A program made the position numbers and the translations under genes. Shown one piece after another: positions 16,290-23,815 of a DNA stretch of 27,034 bases. How positions within the stretch are numbered: the first letter of the stretch is position 1; each line of letters starts with the position of its first letter. The DNA comes from a virus, in the IMG/VR virus record IMGVR_UViG_3300043409_000722, positions 1 to 27,034 of that record; one strand, 5' to 3'. The notes below the pieces were generated by a model. That model saw nothing but the letters and a program-made list of their open reading frames with translations. It made no database searches and was not told the DNA's origin.

Positions 16290-18576
16290 TTGTCTCTCCT
16301 ACTGCTAATTCCATAGCCTTGTCCATCTCAGCACTAACAGCGCTCGTAATGGCTAGGCCGTTGTTTACTTTCTCGCTAATGGCCTTCTGTACGCTTAGCA
16401 GGGTATCGGCGTTGACTTTCTTAACCTCAGCCAATACTTTGTCCATTGTCGCCAATGTTTCCTGCTTGCTTAGCTCAAACTCCGCATCTTTGCGCTGCTC
16501 GCCTTTCAGCAATATCTCGGTTTGGGCGGTTAATAGCTTCTCTTGAGTCTCAGCCATCTTGTTAGCCTGAGCTTGCTGTTGCTGCATGGCTTGCATGTTC
16601 GCCTTATCTTCCGGCGACATCTCGGCTTCGTTCGGGAATATCTTATCGGTGTTCTCAGAGCCAATGCGGTTGAAGTAATTCTTAATAATCTCGACCGCGT
16701 TACCGCCTGCTTGAATTACCAATGGCACCTGCTGAATTTCAGCCTCAGCTAATAGCATGCGCTGCATCTTGCTCGATGTTTCGGGGTTTGCAGTACACGT
16801 AATCTGGATGCCTTCCTCTTCAAAGTCCTCACTGAATACCGCTTCATCATCGCCCACGATTTCAATGTATTTATCGCCGTTGAAGTAGTCGCGGTCTAGC
16901 ATGTAAAGAATGCGGAACTCTTCAGCCATTGAATCGGCGATCATTGCGTTATGCGCTGTCTGTTTCAGCATGGATTCTTGAATCATTGCCAATGCGGTAG
17001 TTGGGGCGGTGTTAGCTTGAATGCCTGCATCTACGTTAGCGCTGAAACCTCTCGCCTGCTGCTCCATCATCTGCAGGAGCATGAATAGCATCTGGCTTGG
17101 CTCTTTGTATGGGAACGGCATTACAGATTGCATAAGCTCTTGCGCGGGCACGTCTGTTTGAATGAACTCAGCGGGATTAACGGCAAACTTACCACCTTTC
17201 ATCTTGAACCCTTTAGCAACCCATCCACCGTTCATCGTTGCCAAATCGCCATTGTTCAATAGCGTGTTTGTGGTCTTATTAACCCCCATCGACATAGAGC
17301 CAATCAAGTGATAATAACCAACATCTAGGAACGTCCCATCAAAACTAGGGATTAGCCCGTACTTGGTCAGCATTGCTTTAGGCTCAATGCGCACCACTTC
17401 AAATCCGCTTAGGTCTTCGGGGTCAGGGTATTCAGCTTTAATGCCGAACTCTTCAACATCCAGATCTATGCGTTGACGCTGCATCTTTTGAGCGTCTAGC
17501 AATTTCATGGGCTTGCTATCTTCAAACTTAACAATGATAGATTCTGCTGAGTATCTAGCAACGATACGAACTACCGTGGAGCTACCAACGTGAACAGTAA
17601 CGATATAGGGCTCTTCGATGCCGTCATCGTCTAAGTCTAGCCAGCAATAACGCTTATAGAATTTGTCGGGGTTGTCTTCGGTAGTTTCTGAGTCGCTATC
17701 CTCATCGCTTCCGTAGCCAGACTCTTGCCCTTCGGCATATACATCGCCTTTCCAGATTCCAGAACGAACACGCAGATCGAATTCAGACTTGGTAAATGCG
17801 CAAATATGCGTAAACCCGCGCCCATTGTTTAAGTCATCTGTATTTTGGTTGACAACGAAATCAGGCCACTTGATAGTTTTTGATACACAACGACCAAGAG
17901 TATCATCGTAGTACGTCTCTTTGATGATCGTTCCAACCAAGGGCAATGCGTAGAATAGGCGCTTCTGCTCTTTCTTCCACTCTGGCATTTCGTAGTTAAT
18001 CTGCCAGTTCAGCAGCTCAGCACAACGATCTGCCTTGTCGTATTTGTTGCGCATGGCTAAGCGCTTTTCTTTCACTGTCTTTTCGTTAGCTTGTATCTGG
18101 GTCTGCATTTGCTGCACTACTGCGTCAAGCTGTGCGGTATCGGCTCCAGTCTCTTTCATTTGCTGCAACTGCGCAACGATAGGCTCTAGCTCTGATTTAA
18201 GCTGATTAGTCTGTGATGCCTTACGGTCGATTACATTCTTAACCGTCTTAGCGCCAATCACATCAGCGCCCACTAGGTTTAGCTCTCGCATTACCTCTAC
18301 AGCAGCGCGATTTCCAAATGTGTTAGCCGCTTCGGTGAGTATCGTAGACTTGAAGTTAGCGGCGCCAGCCCACGGCTCAGCCTTGGCCTTAAACTCAGGC
18401 TTGCAGAGCTTCACGCCTTCTGTGACGCAATCCTCCCAATCCTTCATCGTGGTTTTGTCTTGGTCAGTGTGCTCGATAACCATTCGAGCTATTTTAGCTA
18501 GCGTTTCTTTTTCTAGCTTTGTCGCTATGTTGGTTTCGCCTACATAGCTTACGATTGATTCTATTGTCATGCCCAA
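16276..18576 (-). CDS. Portal protein, 766 aa
   Basis: Follows large terminase with a 10-bp overlap. Size fits P22-type portals (725 aa in P22). Early residues P-W-A-G-A-A-N-F-K-S are a widely shared podovirus portal motif. A coiled coil at about 120-175, a V-V-N-Q-N-T-D-D-L-N-N-G-R-G-F segment, and a long Gln/Lys-rich helical C-terminus (about 645-750) agree with the P22 barrel that extends into the capsid. The portal is the dodecameric ring through which DNA is packaged and released. Start M1; M3 is an equally possible start. Confidence 0.85.
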   Translation of the reverse strand: MGMTIESIVSYVGETNIATKLEKETLAKIARMVIEHTDQDKTTMKDWEDCVTEGVKLCKPEFKAKAEPWAGAANFKSTILTEAANTFGNRAAVEVMRELNLVGADVIGAKTVKNVIDRKASQTNQLKSELEPIVAQLQQMKETGADTAQLDAVVQQMQTQIQANEKTVKEKRLAMRNKYDKADRCAELLNWQINYEMPEWKKEQKRLFYALPLVGTIIKETYYDDTLGRCVSKTIKWPDFVVNQNTDDLNNGRGFTHICAFTKSEFDLRVRSGIWKGDVYAEGQESGYGSDEDSDSETTEDNPDKFYKRYCWLDLDDDGIEEPYIVTVHVGSSTVVRIVARYSAESIIVKFEDSKPMKLLDAQKMQRQRIDLDVEEFGIKAEYPDPEDLSGFEVVRIEPKAMLTKYGLIPSFDGTFLDVGYYHLIGSMSMGVNKTTNTLLNNGDLATMNGGWVAKGFKMKGGKFAVNPAEFIQTDVPAQELMQSVMPFPYKEPSQMLFMLLQMMEQQARGFSANVDAGIQANTAPTTALAMIQESMLKQTAHNAMIADSMAEEFRILYMLDRDYFNGDKYIEIVGDDEAVFSEDFEEEGIQITCTANPETSSKMQRMLLAEAEIQQVPLVIQAGGNAVEIIKNYFNRIGSENTDKIFPNEAEMSPEDKANMQAMQQQQAQANKMAETQEKLLTAQTEILLKGEQRKDAEFELSKQETLATMDKVLAEVKKVNADTLLSVQKAISEKVNNGLAITSAVSAEMDKAMELAVGETNANE

Positions 18577-20231
18577 TTACCTGTAGCTCTGCTCGGTGAA
18601 TTATCGGTGTATTCATGTTCGTAAATGTCAACATGTTTTTGTAACATCATAACAGCATCGGCCATATTAGGCGATTGTATGCCTAGCTTCTTCATTTCTG
18701 GCTTGCTCATTATTTGCACTTTACCAGATGCGTTATTGTATTTTCTTGGAATCCGGCATAACTCAGCTCTTAATCCTGCTAGCTCGCTGATACCACTGCT
18801 AAAGCTGATTAGTTCGTCATTGGGGAAATTATGCCCTTTCTCCACTGCCAGGTATGTTTTGAACATTCTATCCCGCAGCATCCAATAGCATTGAGCGCGC
18901 TGGTTAGCAAACATCTCAGCGTTATTGCGCTCTTTTTCTATATCCCCTGCGAAGTCGCTGCCTATCTCGTCATAAATATCAAAAGGGTTATCTACTGAGC
19001 CGCCGCCGTGGAATGGAACCAACTTGATCCGCTTACCTTTAACACCTTCTGTAATCTGCCTACGGAGCGATAAGCCTACACCGTCACTATCCCATAAGAA
19101 TGCGTCAGGCTTGATTCTGTTGACGTGCCCAAGCGCCCAATCGGTTGCCTCATTAATATCGCCCGCATTGGTACTTGTAACACCGAGAACAACACAACCA
19201 TGTTGATACGCCATAGCTTTAGCGTCGCCAGAATCAGCCGGGTCGAAGGCTATCTTCTCTTGGCCTAATGGTTTGAAGTTGAGCTTAATGTGAGCATCAA
19301 CGCAAGCGTCGAACCATTCGGCTTCTATGATTGAGTTATCTATGTCGTCCAAGAATGCCCCTAGCCATATATGATCGTACTTAGCTCTAGATTTATTAGC
19401 GTAGTCAAACGCCCTTTCTTGCTCAAGACCTGAATCAGCGAACCACGGATTATCGGTGTAGTTCATCTTGATTATGAGGTGTAAGTCATCCTCATAGAAT
19501 CCGTGCTTATCTAGCTCTGCTTGAAACGGTACTATAAAACGCTTACTAAATGGGTCATTGCTTGAATTCGGGTTAGCAACAAAAAACATCTGAACGTCAT
19601 CAATAGCGCTTTTCTTGTCTTCTTGCTGCTGATTGGGTAACCCAGCTTTTGCTTTGTTACGCGCCGTGGGGGTTAGGTTGGTCAATGATGAATCACTTAG
19701 CTTTGCAGACTCTTCGCTAAAGAAACGCCTAAACCCTGCCGCCGACTTAATACTTTCTGGGTTTCTCGATAACCCCAGGTATTTCAACTCGCCGCCGTTC
19801 TTGTGTCGAATAGTGGTATCTAGTATCTCGAACCCTTCTAGCCCTAGCCTTTCAATCTCACCCTTGTTAAGAGCGTGAACTGATTCGCTTATTGAGCTTT
19901 GGTATTCCCGTAAACAGTAAACCTTATCTCCGTAGTCCATAACACCAGAAAGCATGATATCGACAACGCCTACCGACTTCATCGAACCACGGCCGCCAAT
20001 AATAACGACAAAGCGCTTCTTACTTGTGACCGCCCTCTCTAGCTTCTCAGCCGTGTATATGTCAGCAGGCTTATCTACCTCAATCCATTCACCGTCTATG
20101 CACTCTATGCATCTAAGCAACTCGCCGTTAGGGTGAACGATGCCAAACACGGTCGAATGATAGCACCCATCGTTATTAGCTATGCGCTGCTCGCAAGCCT
20201 CTATCGCCGCTAGACTAAGGCGCTTACGCAC
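18567..20231 (-). CDS. terL: Terminase large subunit, 554 aa
   Basis: ATPase plus nuclease that packages DNA. Walker A at 79-86 (GGRGSMKS), R-E-Y-Q coupling region near 108, Walker B at about 168-174 (R-F-F-S-E-E, with the catalytic Glu), and F-V-A-N-P-N-S-S (about 217) as motif III. The RNase H-like nuclease half has D330 in F-D-P-A-D-S-G-D-A and a second acidic site in L-W-D-S-D-G-V-G (about 379-386). The first 70 residues precede the Walker A domain and carry four Cys (C13, C23, C41, C44), unusual for this protein. Overlaps terS by 1 bp and the portal by 10 bp. Confidence 0.93.
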   Translation of the reverse strand: MRKRLSLAAIEACEQRIANNDGCYHSTVFGIVHPNGELLRCIECIDGEWIEVDKPADIYTAEKLERAVTSKKRFVVIIGGRGSMKSVGVVDIMLSGVMDYGDKVYCLREYQSSISESVHALNKGEIERLGLEGFEILDTTIRHKNGGELKYLGLSRNPESIKSAAGFRRFFSEESAKLSDSSLTNLTPTARNKAKAGLPNQQQEDKKSAIDDVQMFFVANPNSSNDPFSKRFIVPFQAELDKHGFYEDDLHLIIKMNYTDNPWFADSGLEQERAFDYANKSRAKYDHIWLGAFLDDIDNSIIEAEWFDACVDAHIKLNFKPLGQEKIAFDPADSGDAKAMAYQHGCVVLGVTSTNAGDINEATDWALGHVNRIKPDAFLWDSDGVGLSLRRQITEGVKGKRIKLVPFHGGGSVDNPFDIYDEIGSDFAGDIEKERNNAEMFANQRAQCYWMLRDRMFKTYLAVEKGHNFPNDELISFSSGISELAGLRAELCRIPRKYNNASGKVQIMSKPEMKKLGIQSPNMADAVMMLQKHVDIYEHEYTDNSPSRATGNWA

Positions 20232-20656
20232 TATTGTTTATTCTCTAATAGCTTCTCAATTGCCTGCAACCTGACAATCCAGTCGGTTTGATCTTCGATA
20301 AGTATCATCTTTCCGAGAGCCTCAATAAGCATAGAAGCTATGTCAGGCGGTATCTCGCCCTTTGACGCTGCGCTCATTATTGCGTCAGCCTTTTCTAATG
20401 GCGTCCACTCTTTATCGTATTCGAACGCGATAGGCTCTTGCGTCTGCTTGTAAATTGGGTAGTAACGCTTTAAAAGCTCTTGCAGATGTACGCCGCCTTC
20501 ATCAACAGCTTTTTCAACCAGCAAATCTACAAAGTCCTGCTCCGTCATTGCTTTTTTCTTAAGCGCCTCTACAGCCATAGTTCTGAATAGCTGCCCGCGC
20601 CTTTTGTCCGGCTGGTTCTCAGATGTAAACCCGCCTTTACCAGTCTTATTTGCCAT
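20231..20656 (-). CDS. terS: Probable terminase small subunit, 141 aa
   Basis: Immediately upstream of the large terminase with a 1-bp overlap. The N-terminus K-G-G-F-T-S-E-N-Q-P-D-K-R-R-G-Q is a common DNA-binding lead in small terminases and related phage proteins; the rest is helical, with a C-terminal helix fit for ring assembly. It would recognise the packaging site and regulate the ATPase. There is no good Shine-Dalgarno sequence: the expected place is filled by two direct repeats (20662-20682). Confidence 0.75.
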   Translation of the reverse strand: MANKTGKGGFTSENQPDKRRGQLFRTMAVEALKKKAMTEQDFVDLLVEKAVDEGGVHLQELLKRYYPIYKQTQEPIAFEYDKEWTPLEKADAIMSAASKGEIPPDIASMLIEALGKMILIEDQTDWIVRLQAIEKLLENKQ

Positions 20657-20661
20657 TAATC

Positions 20662-20682
20662 AACCGTATATTAACCGTATAT
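20662..20682 (-). repeat. Tandem 10-bp repeat directly upstream of the small terminase start
   Basis: On the plus strand AACCGTATAT occurs twice, at 20662-20671 and 20673-20682, one helical turn apart (11-bp period). The repeats end 5 bp upstream of the terS start codon and 26 bp from the terminator. Same-face spacing suggests two copies of a protein binding site, such as an operator or a small terminase binding site; this is inferred. Confidence 0.6.
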
Positions 20683-20707
20683 CAGATAGTTTAGCATATT
20701 TCAGGCA

Positions 20708-20731
20708 ATAAAAAAGCCCGCATAGCGAGGC
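20708..20731 (-). terminator. Rho-independent terminator between the early/middle genes and the terminase
   Basis: On the minus strand GCC-T-CGC, loop TAT, GCG-GGC forms a 6-bp GC-rich stem with one bulged T, followed by TTTTTTA. It lies 11 bp after the stop of the 56-aa gene. It separates the recombination block from the packaging genes, so the late unit needs its own promoter or antitermination. I see no convincing promoter in the 50 bp between them. Confidence 0.75.
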
Positions 20732-20741
20732 AATGGAGGAT

Positions 20742-20912
20742 TCAAATTGCATTCTCAGGCCAGTCATACGCCTGTTTTTGTTGCTCTGGCGCAGTAGGCC
20801 ACACCTTCTGACTGATTGGCATACTATTTGCTTGTCTCATCAATTGTGCGTGCCACTGGTTTCTTGGTTGCTCGATCTCTTCAACATCGGGCAAGGGTAA
20901 ATCATTTAACAT
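20742..20912 (-). CDS. Unknown small protein, 56 aa
   Basis: Short gene ended by the terminator. Begins M-L-N-D-L-P-L-P-D-V-E-E-I-E-Q-P and is rich in Gln, Pro and Trp, ending D-W-P-E-N-A-I. Its ATG overlaps the end of the preceding gene by 11 bp. The Pro/Trp pattern near the C-terminus could be a binding peptide. No known family. Confidence 0.55.
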   Translation of the reverse strand: MLNDLPLPDVEEIEQPRNQWHAQLMRQANSMPISQKVWPTAPEQQKQAYDWPENAI

Positions 20913-21090
20913 CTCTTAAAACCTCTGCTATTACTATAGCTATTCGTTTTCGCATTTCTGCTACTTGAGTCTGTGTTGCGTAACAGTCGCCAATTGTTAG
21001 TCTAACTAATCCAACCTCCTTTGCTCGCTCTCTGCGCAGTCTTGAGCGCTCTGTGGAGTTGGGCGCCTTCGCGCCCTTTTCGTTACTCAT
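20902..21090 (-). CDS. Small basic protein, possible ribbon-helix-helix DNA-binding, 62 aa
   Basis: ATG 21090 (overlap of 8 bp with the preceding stop) is preferred to an extension to 21162, which would sit inside the neighbour. A basic helix S-R-L-R-R-E-R-A-K-E is followed by G-L-V-R-L-T-I and a second helix (VAEMRKRIAIVIAEVL). The G-L-V-R-L-T-I strand between helices resembles small phage/antitoxin ribbon-helix-helix proteins. A regulatory role is a guess. Confidence 0.45.
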   Translation of the reverse strand: MSNEKGAKAPNSTERSRLRRERAKEVGLVRLTIGDCYATQTQVAEMRKRIAIVIAEVLRDVK

Positions 21091-21319
21091 ACATGCTCGC
21101 AATAAATTTATCTTGTTCGTCAATCTCAGTTTCTTGATCGAAAGGCATGTGATCGCCAACAACTAGTGTTTGTGAGCCATCTAAATTAGTAAATACTTCC
21201 GCAAAACAATCATCTTCTTCGCTGTAAAAACGGTCGAATAACTCACCCTTGTAACCATCTCCTGTTGCAACATTTGCGCGTGATTCTAATTTAAAGTTTG
21301 CTGCGTTTAAGTTTTCCAT
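21083..21319 (-). CDS. Unknown small acidic protein, 78 aa
   Basis: Three Met are possible starts (21325, 21319 and an in-frame GTG at 21328). AGGTG lies 6 bp before 21319, so that start is preferred. Acidic protein (for example YSEEDDCFAEVF and DQETEIDEQDKF), no recognised family. Its stop overlaps the start of the next gene. Confidence 0.5.
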   Translation of the reverse strand: MENLNAANFKLESRANVATGDGYKGELFDRFYSEEDDCFAEVFTNLDGSQTLVVGDHMPFDQETEIDEQDKFIASMYE

Positions 21320-21398
21320 TTTCATCACCTATTTGTTTTTCTGTCGCACCATTGCTTCAGTGAGATCATTATTACTCATGTTGCATGGCAACGCAATA

Positions 21399-21445
21399 GG
21401 CAAATGCAAATATTTTTAATTTATTTTACTTTTTTTGCATTCGCC
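21399..21445 (-). repeat. 12-bp inverted repeat in the gap after the zinc-finger-like gene
   Basis: The arms 21399-21410 and 21434-21445 match in 11 of 12 bases (GGCRAATGCAAA and its complement), separated by a very AT-rich 23-bp loop. The right arm and part of the loop lie in the last codons of the 44-aa gene. It could be a terminator-like RNA hairpin or an operator. The rest of the gap to 21329 holds only a small palindrome (GTTGC-ATG-GCAAC). Confidence 0.45.
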
Positions 21446-21555
21446 ACCTTTGAGCGCTCTATCTCTTGACACCGTGCGCAGATTGTTTTGCCTGCGCTTG
21501 GCATGTGGTATAGAGAGTAATGCTTACATACGTTGCATTGTTGTGTTTCTCTCAT
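21421..21555 (-). CDS. Zinc-finger-like mini-protein, 44 aa
   Basis: Two Cys pairs, C-N-V-C (residues 7-10) and C-A-R-C (26-29), 15 residues apart, the layout of a small zinc ribbon. It begins M-R-E-T-Q-Q and ends in a Lys-rich tail (NAKKVK). It follows the RuvC-like gene by 18 bp and has a strong GGAGC site 8 bp upstream. Probably a nucleic-acid-binding accessory of the recombination block. Confidence 0.6.
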   Translation of the reverse strand: MRETQQCNVCKHYSLYHMPSAGKTICARCQEIERSKVANAKKVK

Positions 21556-21573
21556 TTATTTAGCTCCTGTTGG

Positions 21574-22029
21574 TCAAGTGTTAGCATTTTTTAACCCCAA
21601 ATAACCGAAATAGGCGGCTGATCGCGTGTCTTCATTTGACTGTTTTGTCCAACCTGTAATTTTTTCAAATAACTCTTTATCTTTGGCCCAGTTTCCTTTC
21701 TGCGGCTTGTGTAGCTTGTACGGCAGTTCGTAGGCAACCAATATCCTCATAAGCTCAACTTGAGCCTGTTGGCAGCGTCCAATATGCATTGCGACCTTGG
21801 ATTGCGCAGATTTGTTGTGCTGCGTATTGCGGGCATATACAAACTGATTGGCCATTACATCTTCGATGTGAAAAACAATGTCAGATGATCCCATTGGATT
21901 AATTCTGTCGAATTTTCTCGCAATATCTAGGCCATAAAGCATTGCCAGCTCAGTCAGCACGCCATCTATGTAAACCGCTACACCGTGTTTTTCTGCGTCT
22001 GGATCAACGCCAACAACTATTTTTTGCAT
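21574..22029 (-). CDS. RuvC-like Holliday junction resolvase, 151 aa
   Basis: RNase H-fold catalytic acids are in the expected places: D9 in G-V-D-P-D-A-E-K-H-G-V-A-V, E56 in H-I-E-D-V, and D134 in N-E-D-T-R-S-A-A-Y-F-G at the end. A G-R-C-Q-Q-A-Q helix near 84 corresponds to the RuvC G-x-x-x-G region. It would cut branched recombination or replication intermediates. It overlaps the HNH-like gene by 13 bp. Host RuvC is about 173 aa; this shorter form is usual for phages. Confidence 0.8.
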   Translation of the reverse strand: MQKIVVGVDPDAEKHGVAVYIDGVLTELAMLYGLDIARKFDRINPMGSSDIVFHIEDVMANQFVYARNTQHNKSAQSKVAMHIGRCQQAQVELMRILVAYELPYKLHKPQKGNWAKDKELFEKITGWTKQSNEDTRSAAYFGYLGLKNANT

Positions 22030-22373
22030 CTAGCAATCCCCTGAATTATTTGCGGCGGTATCTCTATCGGATATTCTTCGGCCTGCTTTAACCATAGTTT
22101 TGACTGTTCGCCGAACGCTGCAACAAACGCTTTGCGGCTTTGTCGCGTGACTATGTTGTCGCAGGCTTGGCACAAGCCAAGAACCGCCCAGTGACCAATC
22201 TGTACGCGCTCAAGCCCAACATGAATCTTAAATGATGACCCATACATGTGGTGCGCTATTACACCCCCATCGTTACCGCAAGCTGCGCATATGCCGCGCT
22301 CTTTAATCCAGCCAATGTAGGCGCGCTCAGAAGCTTTTGCCGCTGGCGATTGTCTTGTAGCTAATCTTTGCAT
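22017..22373 (-). CDS. HNH-like / DUF968-like recombination protein, 118 aa
   Basis: Contains C-A-A-C-G-N-D-G-G-V-I-A-H-H and later L-G-L-C-Q-A-C: two CxxC pairs around an H-H motif, the pattern of the DUF968/Ref-type HNH nucleases of phage nin regions. In the Ref family the second H is part of the active site and the Cys pairs bind zinc. The final conserved H of typical HNH motifs is replaced by D (C-Q-A-C-D-N), so activity is uncertain. It overlaps the RuvC-like gene and the 159-aa gene. Confidence 0.6.
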   Translation of the reverse strand: MQRLATRQSPAAKASERAYIGWIKERGICAACGNDGGVIAHHMYGSSFKIHVGLERVQIGHWAVLGLCQACDNIVTRQSRKAFVAAFGEQSKLWLKQAEEYPIEIPPQIIQGIARCKK

Positions 22374-22852
22374 TATACGCCCACTACCTGCGCTAGAAAC
22401 TCACAAGCCGAATATACGCCTTTATTTTTATGGCCGTCAGGGTAAGCATCATTTCCCGCAACAGCCTCTTTAAGTGCCTGCTCCATCGCATCATTGAGAA
22501 TCTCAGACTTATGGCCGCGCAATGTGCATGTATAAGTGAACTCGTTATCATAATAGCAATCTCCTTTCGGTGCGCCAACGAACACAACTCGCATAATCAC
22601 ACGCCATGTAAATTCTGTGCTTACAATCCACTGACTACAACGCTTCCACATATCGCGGCAAATTAGCTTCTGGGTTGGGTTGGCGTGATCTATCTCGCCA
22701 CCGTCAATTCTACCGTTTTCAGTAAATGGGTCGGAATCAGACCAAACTATTGTAAAACCCATCATCCCACGGCGCGCGCGCTTCATGTACTGCGCTTTCA
22801 TTTTCGGATTGCTGCCGCGCTTTTTGGCTACTTCTACTTTTGCTTTTAACAT
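22373..22852 (-). CDS. Unknown protein of the recombination block, 159 aa
   Basis: Strong GGGAGG ribosome binding site 7 bp before ATG 22852. Basic N-terminus (KKRGSNPKMKAQYMKRARR), a Trp-containing middle (MWKRCSQWI, FTWRVIMRVVFVG) and an acidic-to-neutral end. No named domain. Lies between NinB and the HNH-like gene, where lambdoid phages carry further nin genes, so it may be another DNA-handling protein. Confidence 0.5.
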   Translation of the reverse strand: MLKAKVEVAKKRGSNPKMKAQYMKRARRGMMGFTIVWSDSDPFTENGRIDGGEIDHANPTQKLICRDMWKRCSQWIVSTEFTWRVIMRVVFVGAPKGDCYYDNEFTYTCTLRGHKSEILNDAMEQALKEAVAGNDAYPDGHKNKGVYSACEFLAQVVGV

Positions 22853-23301
22853 TGTTGAGCCTCCCTATATGATTCATACGCCTTCAAAGAAGCTTCTGAC
22901 CATTTAACGCCAGATTGCGTGCCGAAGGAATACACAATTTCAATAAGCTCGCTCATATCCTGCTTGCTGGCCTTGCTAGTGCTGGCATTCAACACACAAA
23001 AACCATTTCCGCTAATGCCTGGCACAATAGTTTGTGGCTTCCACTCGTTAGTCAAAAGTATTTTCCAGTCTTCTTTGCTCAGCTGGTTATGGTGCCATCT
23101 TAGCTGTTCAGCTATGTCTGTATACATTGCCCACTGCTTCGCGTTTTGAGTGCTGCTACGGCCTTCCTCGTGCCTTCTGATAGCTATCTCAACAGCGCCC
23201 CCAGCTAAGCCTTTGCAAATCATTTGATAAGCCCAATCAAGCACTGGCTTTATCGATACCAACCCATCAATAACTCTTGCATGTTCATTAGCCATCACCA
23301 T
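22846..23301 (-). CDS. ninB: NinB-like recombination protein, 151 aa
   Basis: Matches the NinB family: A-I-R-R-H-E-E-G-R-S-S-T-Q-N-A-K-Q-W-A, then Y-T-D-I-A-E-Q-L, D-W-K-I-L-L-T-N-E-W-K, an S-T-S-K-A-S-K-Q-D-M segment and G-V-K-W at the C-terminal side. Lambda NinB (Orf) binds single-stranded DNA and SSB and can replace RecFOR functions. Start at 23301, with GAAGGG 5 bp upstream; 23295 is also possible (TGATG overlap with the preceding stop). Confidence 0.8.
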   Translation of the reverse strand: MVMANEHARVIDGLVSIKPVLDWAYQMICKGLAGGAVEIAIRRHEEGRSSTQNAKQWAMYTDIAEQLRWHHNQLSKEDWKILLTNEWKPQTIVPGISGNGFCVLNASTSKASKQDMSELIEIVYSFGTQSGVKWSEASLKAYESYREAQQC

Positions 23302-23459
23302 TCCAGCCCTTCGCGCCATTTCTTGAACGATTCGGCTAAATGCTCATCATCGTATGTTTCACCGCTGCGCAACGACTCAACGCTATTTAGTGCGTCTGCG
23401 CTCATGTGTTTCGCCACGTATTCACGCTCGAATTTTTCTCGCTCTTTTTCTTCTGTCAA
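23295..23459 (-). CDS. Small charged protein with TTG start, 54 aa
   Basis: Proposed start is TTG at 23459: AGAGG stands 6 bp upstream and the codon overlaps the preceding TGA (TTGA). An upstream TTG (23534) would lie deep inside the neighbour. Charged protein, first a Lys/Glu/Arg helix, then S-A-D-A-L-N-S-V-E-S-L-R-S-G-E, ending K-K-W-R-E-G-L-E-W. No family recognised. Confidence 0.5.
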   Translation of the reverse strand: MTEEKEREKFEREYVAKHMSADALNSVESLRSGETYDDEHLAESFKKWREGLEW

Positions 23460-23605
23460 TTTGCACCTCTTTTGTGCTTCGCACTGTTTTTGTTCGTTTT
23501 CTGTTGAAATACGGCTTGACCAGCAAAACTCCAAACACTACTAAAAACTTCAATAAAATCAATGAAGCCTGTCGTCAAAATATCGTAGTTTTGCGGCCTA
23601 CCCAT
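23456..23605 (-). CDS. Small protein, 49 aa
   Basis: Begins M-G-R-P-Q-N-Y-D-I-L, has a hydrophobic middle (IDFIEVFSSVWSFAG) and a basic end (NSAKHKRGAN). The stop overlaps the TTG start of the next gene by 4 bp, which is the best sign that it is real; the ribosome binding site is poor. Function unknown. Confidence 0.4.
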   Translation of the reverse strand: MGRPQNYDILTTGFIDFIEVFSSVWSFAGQAVFQQKTNKNSAKHKRGAN

Positions 23606-23617
23606 TTGATTACGCTG

Positions 23618-23815
23618 TTACATTCTTTCATTCTGGTCTTTTACTGGCGCAATAGGAGCGTCAACAACTGACAATAAAGTGTGCGCCATATACCTGACAT
23701 GATCTTTACATAGCCTTACTTTTACACCAATAAAATTAATTTCAATGACTTCTTCATCATCACAGAAAAAAGCGCATCGCCCATATTGGTGCCTTGAGCC
23801 TTGTGCTATTTTCAT
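23618..23815 (-). CDS. Small Cys-containing protein, 65 aa
   Basis: Start ATG 23815 overlaps the stop of the PAPS-reductase-like gene (ATGA) and has AGGAAAG close upstream. C-A-F-F-C and a later L-C-K-D-H could bind one zinc. No named family. The coupling suggests that it works with, or is at least co-translated with, the preceding reductase-like protein. Confidence 0.55.
   Translation of the reverse strand: MKIAQGSRHQYGRCAFFCDDEEVIEINFIGVKVRLCKDHVRYMAHTLLSVVDAPIAPVKDQNERM

Noticed and set aside
21329-21398. A 16-codon frame starting ATGAGTAATAAT in the gap before the 78-aa gene
   Set aside because: No ribosome binding site and too short to support.
23537-23623. A further attC site ending at GTTACAT (23617-23623), at the stop of the 65-aa gene
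   Set aside because: The right box and the following TTC resemble the array sites, but I find no matching TAAC box about 84 bp to the left and the inner arms pair poorly. At most a decayed site.
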